Source of the DNA: Lojkania enalia
Taxonomy: Eukaryota > Ascomycota > Dothideomycetes > Pleosporales
Assembly (NCBI GenBank): GCA_010094045.1
Contig: ML986693.1
Location: forward strand, 57,636 to 121,635
DNA length: 64,000 bases
Direction of reading: 5' to 3'
The position numbers were made by a program, and so were the translations under genes. Below the pieces are notes generated by a model. That model was not told the DNA's origin. It did not search any database and saw only the letters and a list, made by a program, of their open reading frames with translations. Positions 47,314-58,200 of the stretch are shown one piece after another (within the stretch, counting starts at the first letter, position 1; the number at the start of each line of letters is the position of its first letter).

Positions 47314-47630
47314 TGTAACGGCCTCTGATTGGCCAGTAGCAGGACAGGGTGATGACTAAGAGTGATCACGTGCTGCGGGGAGATTATTCTTGTGGGCTTG
47401 TGATAGAAATGCGCAAGTAGAGTGTGCGAAGGATATTCAAGTTGACTACAAAGAGCTATGAAGGTTGGAGTCGTAAGGTCATTAAATATAATTTGGTTTT
47501 CCTGCTATTCCTCTTGCTCAGTGGCTCAGTCTCAACTGAGCCGCTGAGTCGTTCACGTGACCGGTCCCGCTCGCTTACCCATACAGAGTCCCATACTTCA
47601 ATAGGCTCCAGCGCGAGGGCGTCCGTAACA
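47314..47630. repeat. Probable solo LTR (317 bp), normal composition
   Basis: It starts TGTAACGG and ends CCGTAACA, contains a CACGTG site and the perfect hairpin GGCTCAGT/ACTGAGCC (about 47,521-47,543), and has no coding capacity. A clean 5-bp target duplication is not seen (TACTA left, CTATC right), so the limits may be off or a flank altered. Confidence 0.45.
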
Positions 47631-47751
47631 CTATCCCCCCTCTCTAAACTCTCAGCCTAAGAGTTATTCCGTTCCTCTTGATTATATAGTAGGGTTAGCG
47701 AGCCACTGGTACGTTCTTCATATGCTTCTCTAATACCTCCTTCTTACTACT

Positions 47752-48291
47752 TGTTACTAACCTATGTACCGCTGGTACATGTAACGACCGCCGTTGCAGT
47801 CGTACACACACCGGGGCCTTATTTGCGTTAGGTCGGTTAGAGGTGGTGGCTTCAGTGAAGAGAGAGTATTAGGATCGCCGGTTCTTCGAATGTAACGAAT
47901 GTATTCTTAGAAGTCTAACGTGGTAACGAGATAAATCTACGAGAATAACTACACAGGACTTAATCTACTAAGGAGATCCTCCATCTTATATAGTTAGGTC
48001 CAAGACCGCCAAGCCTAGCTTGTCTGGTCTGTCAGGTTTGTCAGGTCTGACCTGCTATACCTGACACTTCTGACAATGTCACGTGCATAGGTTGTGCCAT
48101 GCCTCGTCGTCCAGCCAATCATCTCCCAGTTCCCGCAGTCCCACTGCTCGCTGCCCGATGATTGGTTCCTAACATGCGTCTGCCTGTTATTACCTTGTTG
48201 GTCCTCGTCCGAGTCGACCTGCATAGTGGCTGATGTTGGATTAAGCCCTAGTTATAGAGGCGGTGCCTCTTAGCGTTCTGTATTTATAATA
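47752..48291. mobile_element. Solo LTR of Gypsy 2 (540 bp)
   Basis: It matches both LTRs of the Gypsy element at 53677-61152 over its full 540 bp. It starts TGTTACTAACC and ends TTTATAATA, and is flanked by the perfect 5-bp duplication CTACT (47747-47751, 48292-48296). It is the least RIPped of the three copies and sits at the right edge of the gene island. A 70-codon minus-strand open frame inside it is not a gene. Confidence 0.92.
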
Positions 48292-48502
48292 CTACTCTAT
48301 TATAAGTCGCCATCGCTGCGCCGATTGTATTAATTCTGCTGGTTTAATTGTAATACCTTATTCTTATTATTCTTGTAAGGGACTAATATATAAAATTAAT
48401 GAAAAGGAGACTCTAAAGTAATTATACTATTCTAAATACCTTTAGTCTAGACTAGTAAATAGAGTATATAGTATCTTACCTAGGTTAAGATTGGGTTTAG
48501 GG

Positions 48503-48630
48503 TTTTTAGCGCTAGGGTTAGAGTTAAGGTAAGATTCTTAGTACTAGAGTATAGGTTAAATAGAGGTTCTTAGTATTAAAGTTAAGGTTAGGGTAGAATT
48601 CTTAGCGCTGGGGTATAAGATTAAGATAGA
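48503..48630. repeat. 32-bp tandem repeat, four units, with TTAGGG-like words
   Basis: Units at 48503-48534, 48535-48566, 48567-48598 and 48599-48630 each begin TTCTTAG (TTTTTAG in the first) and carry variants of GCGCTAGGGTT and GTTAAGG. Several units contain TTAGGG or TAGGGT. Inverted relatives of these words recur at 61801-61930. Confidence 0.8.
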
Positions 48631-49211
48631 AGTACTTTATAAGGTTTTTCTATAATTATAGAAAATAATTATATATTATATATTTATTATATATTATATA
48701 TTAAATATTTATTATAGTAAATTATTATAGTAGAAAACTAGTTTTATTTAAAGTAGCCTTTTCTAAGCCTAAGACTATCTAGAGATTATAACCCTAATCT
48801 AATAGAAGACTAAACTTCTTATAATATTACTTTACTAAATATATATTCTTATTTTAGATAGTAACCTATTTTATATAAATTATATTTATATTATAGTCTA
48901 GTATAGTTAGTATTATATAGTATAAATTATATAAAAAATATATACCTTTAAAGAACCTAATAAGAAAAATTTTAATAGACTTTTAGAAAGTCTTAATTAC
49001 GTTCTATTACTAATATATCTTACTACTATAAGTATTCTTTCTAACTATAATAGTAATTTTATAGATTAGCTATAAAAAAGGAAGCTTTTAAAGGAGGAGT
49101 TTAGTACTCTTCTAATATTGTTTAATCTATTAAAGTATAATAGCTATATTCTATTAGTATATAACTATAATAAAAACCTATAATAACTTACTTCTAAGAT
49201 AATAGTAATAC

Positions 49212-49271
49212 TTTACTAGTATAGGTTTTACTAGTATAGGCTTTACTAGTATAGGCTTTACTAGTATAGGT
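49212..49271. repeat. 15-bp tandem repeat, four units
   Basis: Four consecutive copies of TTTACTAGTATAGG followed by T or C. Confidence 0.9.
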
Positions 49272-50708
49272 ATCTAATAAGCTAATTTAGTAGTAAGCTA
49301 TTTTTAGAGAAATTTACCATCTATTAGAACGATTTTAGATTATACTATTCCTTAAGTATAAGATATTATATATTAATAGTAGTAGAGTAGAGTAGTTAAT
49401 ATTAATAATTAAGATTAATAGTATAAAGCTAAGTTAAAGTTTATTAAAAGATATTTAAAATATAAATATAGATACTAAAATATATATATACTAAAAGCTA
49501 GTACGAAATTAGAATTATAAAGTAAAACTAATAAGGTATTTAGGTATATATTATAAGAATACTATAATAAAAAACTATAATAACTTACTATTTTATAGAA
49601 CTAGCAGTATACTTTTTAATAATAGTTTTTTATACTAAACCGGCTAATATTTTATATTTATTTAGATAAGTATATATTTTATTATTACTTCTATCTAATT
49701 TATATTAGTAGATAATATATACACTTATCGCGTTAAGCCTAATACTCTACTATAACTCTTCTTCCTACTATACTCTTATTAGTACAACTTTAAATCTTCG
49801 ATTTATTATATACTTTTATTATAGTTCCTATAAAATATTAACTATTAAAGTAGAGCCTATTAACGATAATTTTCTCGATAGTCTAGATAGCTTACTACTA
49901 CTAAAGCTACTAGAGCTACTAGTTAGCTTTAACTAAGATAAGTAGGCGAAGTTAATATAGCTAAGTAATTATACTAGTCTTTTATTACAGTTTACTAATA
50001 AATATAGGGCTAGTAGTTAGAAGATTATAAAATCGAATACGTTCTTTTACTACGCGGTTAAGCTAGTTCTTAAAAAAGCTGTCCAACCAACCTTATAATA
50101 CCCTTTAAGGGTATACTTAGTAATACTAAGCGCTGTCTAATAGAGAGATAAGGCTATATTACTTACTACTAAGGAGAAGGCTATTAAGAGTACCTATACT
50201 ACTAATCGCTCTACTAAGAGTACTAAGAAGAGGCAGCTATAGAAAAGTGCTAAATATATAGCGCTAGGAGAAGAAGAAAAAAAAAGATATTAGATAAAGC
50301 TATTAAAACTATAGTAGAGAAGCGCTTTAATAATTATAAGTCTAGTAAGTTATTATAGTTATTTATTAGATATATATATACTTATAAGTAAATAGATAAT
50401 TAGTTAAAAGTAAGACTAAAAGCTATCTACTTAAAATAGGAGTATATTAACTAAGAGATTAGCCTTAAACGTTACTAAGTAGTTCTATTAAAGGCTACTA
50501 GTTAAGAGAAAGATACATCTATTATATAAGAATCAGCTCGTAGTCTATTACGAGTATATAGCTCTAGAGGGGCTATATAGAAGGTTATATATAAGATATA
50601 TTAAGATAGCCTTTTTAAACTATAAAATAATAGCTTTAAAAGTAAGGATACTTAAAATAAATAGTAAGAGTTTATTAAGAGACTATCTAAAGAAGAGTTA
50701 GCTATAGT

Positions 50709-51026
50709 NNNNNNNNNNNNNNNNNNNNNNNNNNNNNNNNNNNNNNNNNNNNNNNNNNNNNNNNNNNNNNNNNNNNNNNNNNNNNNNNNNNNNNNNNNNN
50801 NNNNNNNNNNNNNNNNNNNNNNNNNNNNNNNNNNNNNNNNNNNNNNNNNNNNNNNNNNNNNNNNNNNNNNNNNNNNNNNNNNNNNNNNNNNNNNNNNNNN
50901 NNNNNNNNNNNNNNNNNNNNNNNNNNNNNNNNNNNNNNNNNNNNNNNNNNNNNNNNNNNNNNNNNNNNNNNNNNNNNNNNNNNNNNNNNNNNNNNNNNNN
51001 NNNNNNNNNNNNNNNNNNNNNNNNNN
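50709..51026. other. Sequence gap (318 N)
   Basis: Unsequenced. It lies just left of the probable left end of the hAT element. Confidence 0.99.
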
Positions 51027-51301
51027 AAAATAGACTAGGGTAGTTATTAGATTCTAGATAGTATACTATAGTATCTTACAGTATATTATAGTATATTAAA
51101 TAATAGTAATTTACTATACTTTATAGTATTTTCTAGACTATAGTATTCTATAATATACTATAATAGACTTCTATATACTACTAAGAGTATAGTATTAGTA
51201 TACCGTTTAATAATAAAACCTATTATCTCTAAAAATAAATACTTAATATAATAGTATAATATACTACTATTTTACTAGAGTTTTATATATATTAGTAGTA
51301 T

Positions 51302-51323
51302 TAGTAGTAGTAGTAGTAGTAGT
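51302..51323. repeat. (TAG)n microsatellite
   Basis: Seven uninterrupted TAG units, extended to the left by a broken run from about 51,293. It lies left of the hAT transposase frame. Confidence 0.95.
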
Positions 51324-51499
51324 CTACAAACATAATTTATAGCTAGATACTCTCGATTATTAACCCTAACTCCTTATATACCTATAATATTATAATATTC
51401 CTACTATTATTTATTATAGCGTTTTATTATAGTTATATTAATACTAATATAAATCTAGTATCTCGTAATTAACGCTCTATTAATTTCCTATTAAAGTTT

Positions 51500-53640
51500 C
51501 TAAGAAACCTATTAGCTAATTATATATCCGCGGATAGAGGATAAAAAAGATAGATAGAGAGTAATAGAGCTTATTAATATATAGATAATATAGTAGGAAT
51601 TAATACTATAAGCTTAGAACCCTTTAAATATACTCGATAAACTAAGGTAGAATTTAGCTACTTATTATAGTAAAATCTAGAGACAATTTAGAGAAGCTAT
51701 ATAATTTCCAGATAGTTACCTATTTATATTCTATTATTACTATAGTTTTCGACTTATATATTTAAATAAGAATTATAATAGTATAAAGTATCTAACAAAT
51801 TATCTTAGATCTTAGGCCTGTCTAAAAACTCTAGCTTCTAAGTATAATAGGTTCTATATACTTATAGCTAGGCTTCCTAATAATAAAAATTTAATTATAC
51901 TATTATACTCTACTAGCGCTTTTAAGTATAAACTAGTCCGTGTTATTATTAATAATAACTAGTCTTTTTAAATAGTAGATTACCCGTCCTTTTAATAATT
52001 TATTTAGTTCTTCTAACTAAGTACTATATTAATTAGCTAATTTAGTTTTATAGGGCTATTTAAGTATAAAGTTATAGTAGCTTAGTTTTCTCTTTATATA
52101 ATTTTAGCTAAAGTATAAAGATATTAATTACGTTTAATACCTAGTCTATAAAAAACTACCTTAATTTTCTTACAGTAAAAGGGTATTATATTAATTAGGA
52201 CTAGAAGTTCTATAAGAGACTACTTGATTTTATTTCTATTTAAAGAAGCTATACTAGTACTTCTATAATAATAGAAGTACTATATATTCTATTAAACATA
52301 AATATATAATAATAATTACTAGCAGCTACCTATAATAATTCTACTAATAATAGTATACTTATATATATAATATAAGAGAAACTATATAAAAATAGTATTA
52401 AATAGAACTGTAAGGAGAATACAATTCTATATCTTACTTATATTATCAATCTTATTATTTAGGAAATTATTTACTATCTTAAACTTATACCCCCTAAAGA
52501 GATAGGAGATAGAAGAACTTTATAGTAATATAATATAAATAAGATCTGGATATAAATTTCTATCTTAAATTCTCTTTATAAAATATAGCTTTTTATTATA
52601 GTTAGTTATTATAGTTATTATATACTAATTCCTAGTTAGATTTAAGCTATTTATAAAGTAATTAATCGATTACTATAGTAATATAAGCTTTTTATTACTT
52701 TATAGGGCTCCCTACTACTTAAGCACCGGCTATCTATAATAAGAGATATCTTAACTTAATAGAATTCGATATTTAATATATATAACCGAGCGGTAGGTCT
52801 TAAGTAATATATTAACAACTAGCTTTAATATAAAATTAACTTAAAGATTCCTGCTTAGAGATCTAGTAATAATAAGAACGCTAAGGTAGATATCTATAAT
52901 CTCTAGCAACTTCGACTATCTACTACTAAATAGTACTATTTAATACTAATTATAGATCTGCTTAACAATTTTAAAAAAGTAACTAAAGTGTTTAGCGAGA
53001 ATATAAAGTCTTAGATCTAGTATATTTAGCAAATATATAATAGACTCTTCGATTTTCTAAATAATATAAATAGGGATCTAGCTAAAGATATAGAGAGTAA
53101 CTTAGATTAGCTAATAGTAGTAAGAGCTATAGTAGAGAAGGGTTAATCTAAATTAAGTAAATACTACTTAAAAATAGACGTAAAACGTAGTTACTTATTT
53201 AACTATATAATAATCTTAAATCTATCTTAGAAACTTATAATATATAAGGTACTTTTATTATAACTATTTATTATTTTAGCTTCTAACTATAACTATAAAA
53301 TAAGACTTAAGACTCTTAGTATAGGGAAACCTATTACTAATAATTCTTTAAATATCTTAATAGCTATAATAAGGATATACTAGACTATATCTTATCTATA
53401 ATACCCCAACCTCGATAGATATAAAGTAATAAGTAGTTTTATAAACTATCTCTATAATATTTATCCTTAAGTAGCTCTTTAAGTTTTCTAGGTTAGGATC
53501 TAAGTAACGTAGGAGAGGGAGAGAGAGAGGGAAAGGAAGAGTTAGAGGAAGAAGAGAAAGGACTAACTTATTAAGAAGGAAAAAGTTATCTAAATATACC
53601 TTCTATTTAAGATTGTAACTTTAATATATTAGGCTGGTAG
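51500..53640 (+). pseudogene. hAT transposase remnant
   Basis: The plus strand, interrupted by RIP-type stops, shows hAT landmarks in order. Near 52,325-52,400 it reads ATYNNSTNN (family TDNASNN, Asp to Asn) followed by an LIYII-EKLY stretch. Near 52,420-52,465 there is a TILYLTYIINL segment (family RCxAHxxNL). Near 52,960 it reads KKVTKVFSEN. Near 53,145-53,170 it reads KLSKYYLKID (family KLxKYYxxTD) and then a YIIILNLS segment equivalent to the ILHP region. A purine-rich, Glu/Arg-coding stretch follows (53,505-53,575). The dimerisation end with the ERVFS motif is not visible before Gypsy 2 at 53677, nor did I find it after 61157. Limits approximate. Confidence 0.7.
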
Positions 53641-53676
53641 AGAGTAAATAAATATTAGTATCCGCGGCTTACTTAG

Positions 53677-54216
53677 TGTTACTAACCTATATACTGCTAG
53701 TATATATAACGACCGCTGTTGCAGTCGTATACGCGCCGGGGCCTTATTTATATTAGATTGGTTAGAGGTAGTAGCTTTAGTAAAGAGAGAATATTAGGTT
53801 CGCCGGTTCTTTAAATATAATAAGTATATTTAGAAGTTTAATAGAGTAACGAGATAAATCTGTAAGAATAACTATAAAGGACTTAATCTAAGTAAGAAGA
53901 TCTTCTATCTTATATAGCTAAGTCTAAGACTACTAAGCCTAGCTTATTAGGTCTGTTAGATCTGTTAGGTTTGTCCTATTATACCTAATACTTCTACTAT
54001 AGTTATATATATAGGTTATACCATGTCTTGTTATCTAATTAATTATCTCCCCAGTTTCTACAGTCCTACTACTTACTGTCTAATAACTAGTTATTAATAT
54101 ACTACTACCTGTTAATACCTTATTAGTCCTCGTCTAAGTCGACCTCTATAGTAGCTGATATTAGATTAAGCTCTAGTTATAGGAGTAGTACCTCTTAGCG
54201 TTCTATGTTTATAACA
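53677..54216 (-). repeat. 3' LTR of Gypsy 2 (540 bp)
   Basis: On the plus strand it starts TGTTACTAACC and ends TTTATAACA. Full-length match to 60613-61152 and 47752-48291. Confidence 0.93.
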
Positions 54217-54691
54217 TCTACTCTTCTCTCTATAAGTTCGTCCTGAAGCTCTTTAATCTATTATTTTACCTACTCTATCTAGGTGCAGTATCCTACTATT
54301 ATTAGTAGCTTATCCTAGCTTCTAATATACTTAGTATAAGTATACTATAAGGCCGCGTCTATATTTTCCCGTTCCAGGGTCGGTACTTTATATATTCCGG
54401 TAGGTCCTACTTAACTCGCGAGTATAGCCCTATTTTTCTTTCTTTTCTCTTTCTACTATACTAAAGGTTTAACACGAGAATACCTCTACCTATAATTACC
54501 GTACTAGTTTCTTAATTCTTTTACTGGGTATTATAATAGATCTATCTTACTGTTATTTAAACTATTAGTCTACTAACCGCAACTATTATAGTAATACTAT
54601 CCTTTCTTCTATATATAGAGAGTATCTTTCTTAGGGTTTGTCCTGCAATCTTTCTCTAACTAAGAGTACCCTTTACCGTTTTCTAGCGAAT

Positions 54692-55216
54692 ATGTCGAAG
54701 GCTTATAAGAAGTCTACCTCTACCTATCGAAATTTTGTAGCTATTAAGGAAGAGGGGATTCGTCGCCTAGAGGAATCCGTATATTACTATCGGGCGGCTC
54801 TTTCTCGTCTATAATATACTAAAAAGCGCGTTCGTTTTTTAGAGGAGTATAGTCTTAATCTTGGTAAATAAGAAGTAAAGTTAATAGAAGAGTAAGAGAA
54901 GTTGGAGGAAGAGGAGAGGAGGTCCGCTGTGTCTGAGGCGCCCTCTACCGTCGTTCTGAGTTCTGTATAAGAGGCTCCTTCTATATTACCGCTGCTATTA
55001 CTTCCTAACTAGGCTCTACTTAATAACCTATTATTCTAGCCTTCTAGTAAAACTCCTTTAGCTTTATAGCGTAGTTGGTTAGATTCTATACTAGTTCCTA
55101 TAAACTTTCCTCTTATAGGTATCCTTCCTATTTTACTAGATATCTCTACTAACGTCTGAACCGTTTTCTAGCTAGTATATATTCTACTTCGTATTCCTAT
55201 TCTAGTTCTATATTAA
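54692..55216 (+). pseudogene. Antisense open frame in Gypsy 2, coiled-coil-like, unknown function
   Basis: The frame begins ATG, reads opposite to pol, and runs about 174 codons. It shows nine stops, all TAA, TAG or TGA at places where CAA, CAG or CGA would fit, so the unmutated element probably had it open. Visible protein features: a basic start (MSKAYKKSTSTYRNF), then Glu/Leu/Lys/Arg-rich segments with coiled-coil character (KEEGIRRLEESV, KKRVRFLEEY, EKLEEEERR), a Ser/Pro-rich linker, and a hydrophobic end. The first 80 or so codons lie beyond the end of pol; the rest overlaps the pol tail and chromodomain on the other strand and may be a shadow of it. I do not recognise the protein. Some fungal Gypsy elements are known to carry an extra gene in this place. 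Confidence 0.5.
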
Positions 55217-58200
55217 TAGTTTTCTATAGTAGTATATCGTCCAGTACTAGTTTTAGTTTTAATTTGTAAAATACTAGGTGTATTTTTATATTTCCTAGTA
55301 GCTTTAGTTTAAAATTTATAGGTCCGACCTATTCTTTAATTAGAAATAGTCCTATTCTCTTATAATCTAGCTTTTTTATAGGCCTCTTAGTCTTTAAGTT
55401 TTTTATTAACAGGAAAACTTTACCCCCCTTTTTAAAGGTTAGTCCCTTAACCCTTAGCTTATTAGCTTATTCCGCTATTTTAAGGTTTCTTAACTAAATC
55501 TTTTTCCTGAGCTAATCGTAGATTTCTTTTATTTCTCTAGCTTTCTAGTCTACTAGTAGAATTGGAAACTCTTTCTTATTCTGTTCCTAATACGTAACGG
55601 CTTTTCGTCTATAGTTAGCTTTAAAGAGTATAGTCTCTATTATACTTTAAGTTGTTCTATTATAGGCTATCTATACTATAGGTAATAATTTAACCTAATT
55701 GTTTTATTATTTATTAATATATATTCTTAAATACGTTTTTAGACTTTAGTTAACTCGTTCTATCTAACCGTCTATCTATAGGTAGAAGCTAGTTAACATC
55801 CGTTGTTAAATTCCTATCTTTTCTATCTATCCTTGCTAGTATTTAAATGTAAATAACTTATTCTTATCTAAGGTAATATATTTCGGGACTCTATACTCCG
55901 CGAATATTATATATAACAACTCGTACGCTAGTTCGGGTACTATTATAGTTTCTAATACTAGTCTAAAGTATACGTATTTCGTTAACCGATCTACTATATT
56001 TATAATTGTATTATATCTTCTTCCTAACCCTAATTTTACTAACTCTAATAACTTGGTTATAAAGTTAATTATAATCCATTCCTATAGTCTTTTAGATGCT
56101 TCTAATAGCTGTAAGAATCTATAAGGCTTATGCCTCTTAGCCTTATTCTTTCTATATTCTAAACACTTATTTAGTATATCTTATACTTCCTTTCTTACGT
56201 TAGTAAGAGTAAAACCCTTCCTTAGCTTTTACTCTATTTCTGCTACTCCCGGATGCCCCTATTCTAGTAATTTGTATAATTCTTTTATTATCTGCTTTTA
56301 TATATACGGGTATATATATAATTGTTTCTAAGTTACGTTTTTAATTACTTTTACTTTATTACTATTTATTAGATATCGCTCTACTATCTGTATATCTCTT
56401 AGCTTTTATTACTAGTTCTACTCTAGTATAGTTAGTTTTATAACTTAAGCGACTTATAGGTGGTTATATATAAGGGATCTATCTAATTCCTATTTTAGGA
56501 TTGTATCTCTTTTATATTTTTCTTTAGTTATATAGTCGGCTCTACAACTTAGCGCGTCTACTACTGTATTTTCTAACCCTTTCTAGTATATTATTCTAAA
56601 GTTGTAGTCTGCTAACTGTTCTACCTATCATATTTATCTTCCTATAAGTTCTTTTATTATTGTAAAGTATATAAGATTCTTATAATCTGTCTAGACTTCG
56701 AATAAGTATTTAGTTCTTATTAAGTATACTCGCCATTCTCTTAACGCTTTAACTATTACCAATAGTTCCTTATTATATACATCGTAGTTGAGTTCTTCCG
56801 GTTTTATTTTTCTTGAAAAGTAGGCTCGTGGCCTCTACTTTCTGTCCTCGTCTTACTAACTTAAGTAAGCGCCTATTGCTTTATCTAAAGTATCAGTTTC
56901 CACTTAAAATTGCTTTTCTGGGTCTAGTATCTTTAGTATTAATACTAAGGTAAAGTAAGCTTTTAGTTCTTTAAAGGCTTTTTACTACGCTTCCTACTAC
57001 TTAAACTCCTTTTCTTTCTTAGTAATCTCTGTTAAGGGTACTACTACTCTAGAGTACCCGCCTATAAATTTCCTATAGAAATTCGCGAAGCCTAGAAAAG
57101 ATTAGACTTATTTAACTAAGGTAGATACTAGCTATTCTAGTATTACTTTAACCTTTTCTTATTCTATTTCGATACCGCCTCTAGATATCTAGAACCCTAG
57201 GAACCCTATTCCTATCTTATAAAACTCGTATTTCTCTAGGGCTATAAGTAACTTATACTCCTATAGTTTCTTTAGTACTTTTCTAATATATTCTTTATAC
57301 TCTCTTAGCAATCTATTTATATAGACTAGGATATCGTCTAAATATACTATTATGAATATATCTAAGTATTCTCTTAATATATTATTTATAACTGTTTAGA
57401 AGGTTACTAGTATATTTATAAGTCTAAATAGTATTACTAGATATTTAAAGAGACCTTCTTTTATCTTAAATACCGTTTTCCATTTATAGCCCTCCTTTAT
57501 CCAAATTTAGTAGTATCCTTCTCTTATATTAAACTTTATAAACCATTTAGCTCCTTATAATTAATTTATAAGTTCTGTTATCCTGGGTAATAGATATCTA
57601 TTTTTCTTAGTTGTATTATTTAGCTGTCTATAGTCTACGCATAACCTTAGTTTACCGTTTTTCTTAGATACAAATAATATTAGTAATACTATTTTACTCT
57701 AGCTTAGTTGTATATACCCTCTTATTAAATTCTTTTAGATGTACTTTCTAAATTCCTCTCTTTATTCTTAGTTTAAGTCGTATATTAGACTAGGTTTTAA
57801 CTTCCTTTTATCCTTAATAATAATTTTATAGTCGTATTTCTTATACTTAAGTAACCCTCTATTCTCCGCTTCTTTATATAGCCCTATAAATTCGCTGTAA
57901 TCCTCTTAGATTTCTTAGAGTATACTATTATCCTATAGTTCTTTATATACTTTTTAAACTACAATAATATCTAGCGTCTATTTTATCTTCTTAAGATGTC
58001 TTATTATTATAGCTACTAATACTCTCTATATTAACTATAGACCCGAAGGACGCCTTATCTTATACTATCCTACTACCCGTTCTATCTTAGATCAGCTCTA
58101 TAACCTATAAACTATCCCTTACTACTAATCTACTCTAGGATTATATTTAGCTAGCTAGTCTATATCTAGTAATATATTAAATTTTCCTAGGTTTATAACA

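Larger units (their letters stand above)
48292..50708. other. AT-rich repeat-derived sequence, unassigned
   Basis: Composition falls to the AT-rich state by about 48,370. It contains the 32-bp tandem array at 48503-48630 and the 15-bp array at 49212-49271. From about 49,900 to 50,600 the plus strand has a RIPped coding texture (for example TTKEKAIKSTYTTNRSTKS near 50,160-50,220) that I cannot assign. It may be part of a DNA transposon other than the hAT to the right. Confidence 0.5.

Noticed and set aside
38737..47751. Secondary-metabolite gene cluster
   Set aside because: Only a transporter and a regulator are present; no synthase, oxidase or other tailoring enzyme is visible in the island.
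48015..48224. 69-codon minus-strand frame
   Set aside because: Entirely inside the solo LTR of Gypsy 2.
48481..48630. Telomere or chromosome end
   Set aside because: TTAGGG-like words are present but embedded in a 32-bp unit and followed by more transposon sequence; there is no uninterrupted hexamer array.
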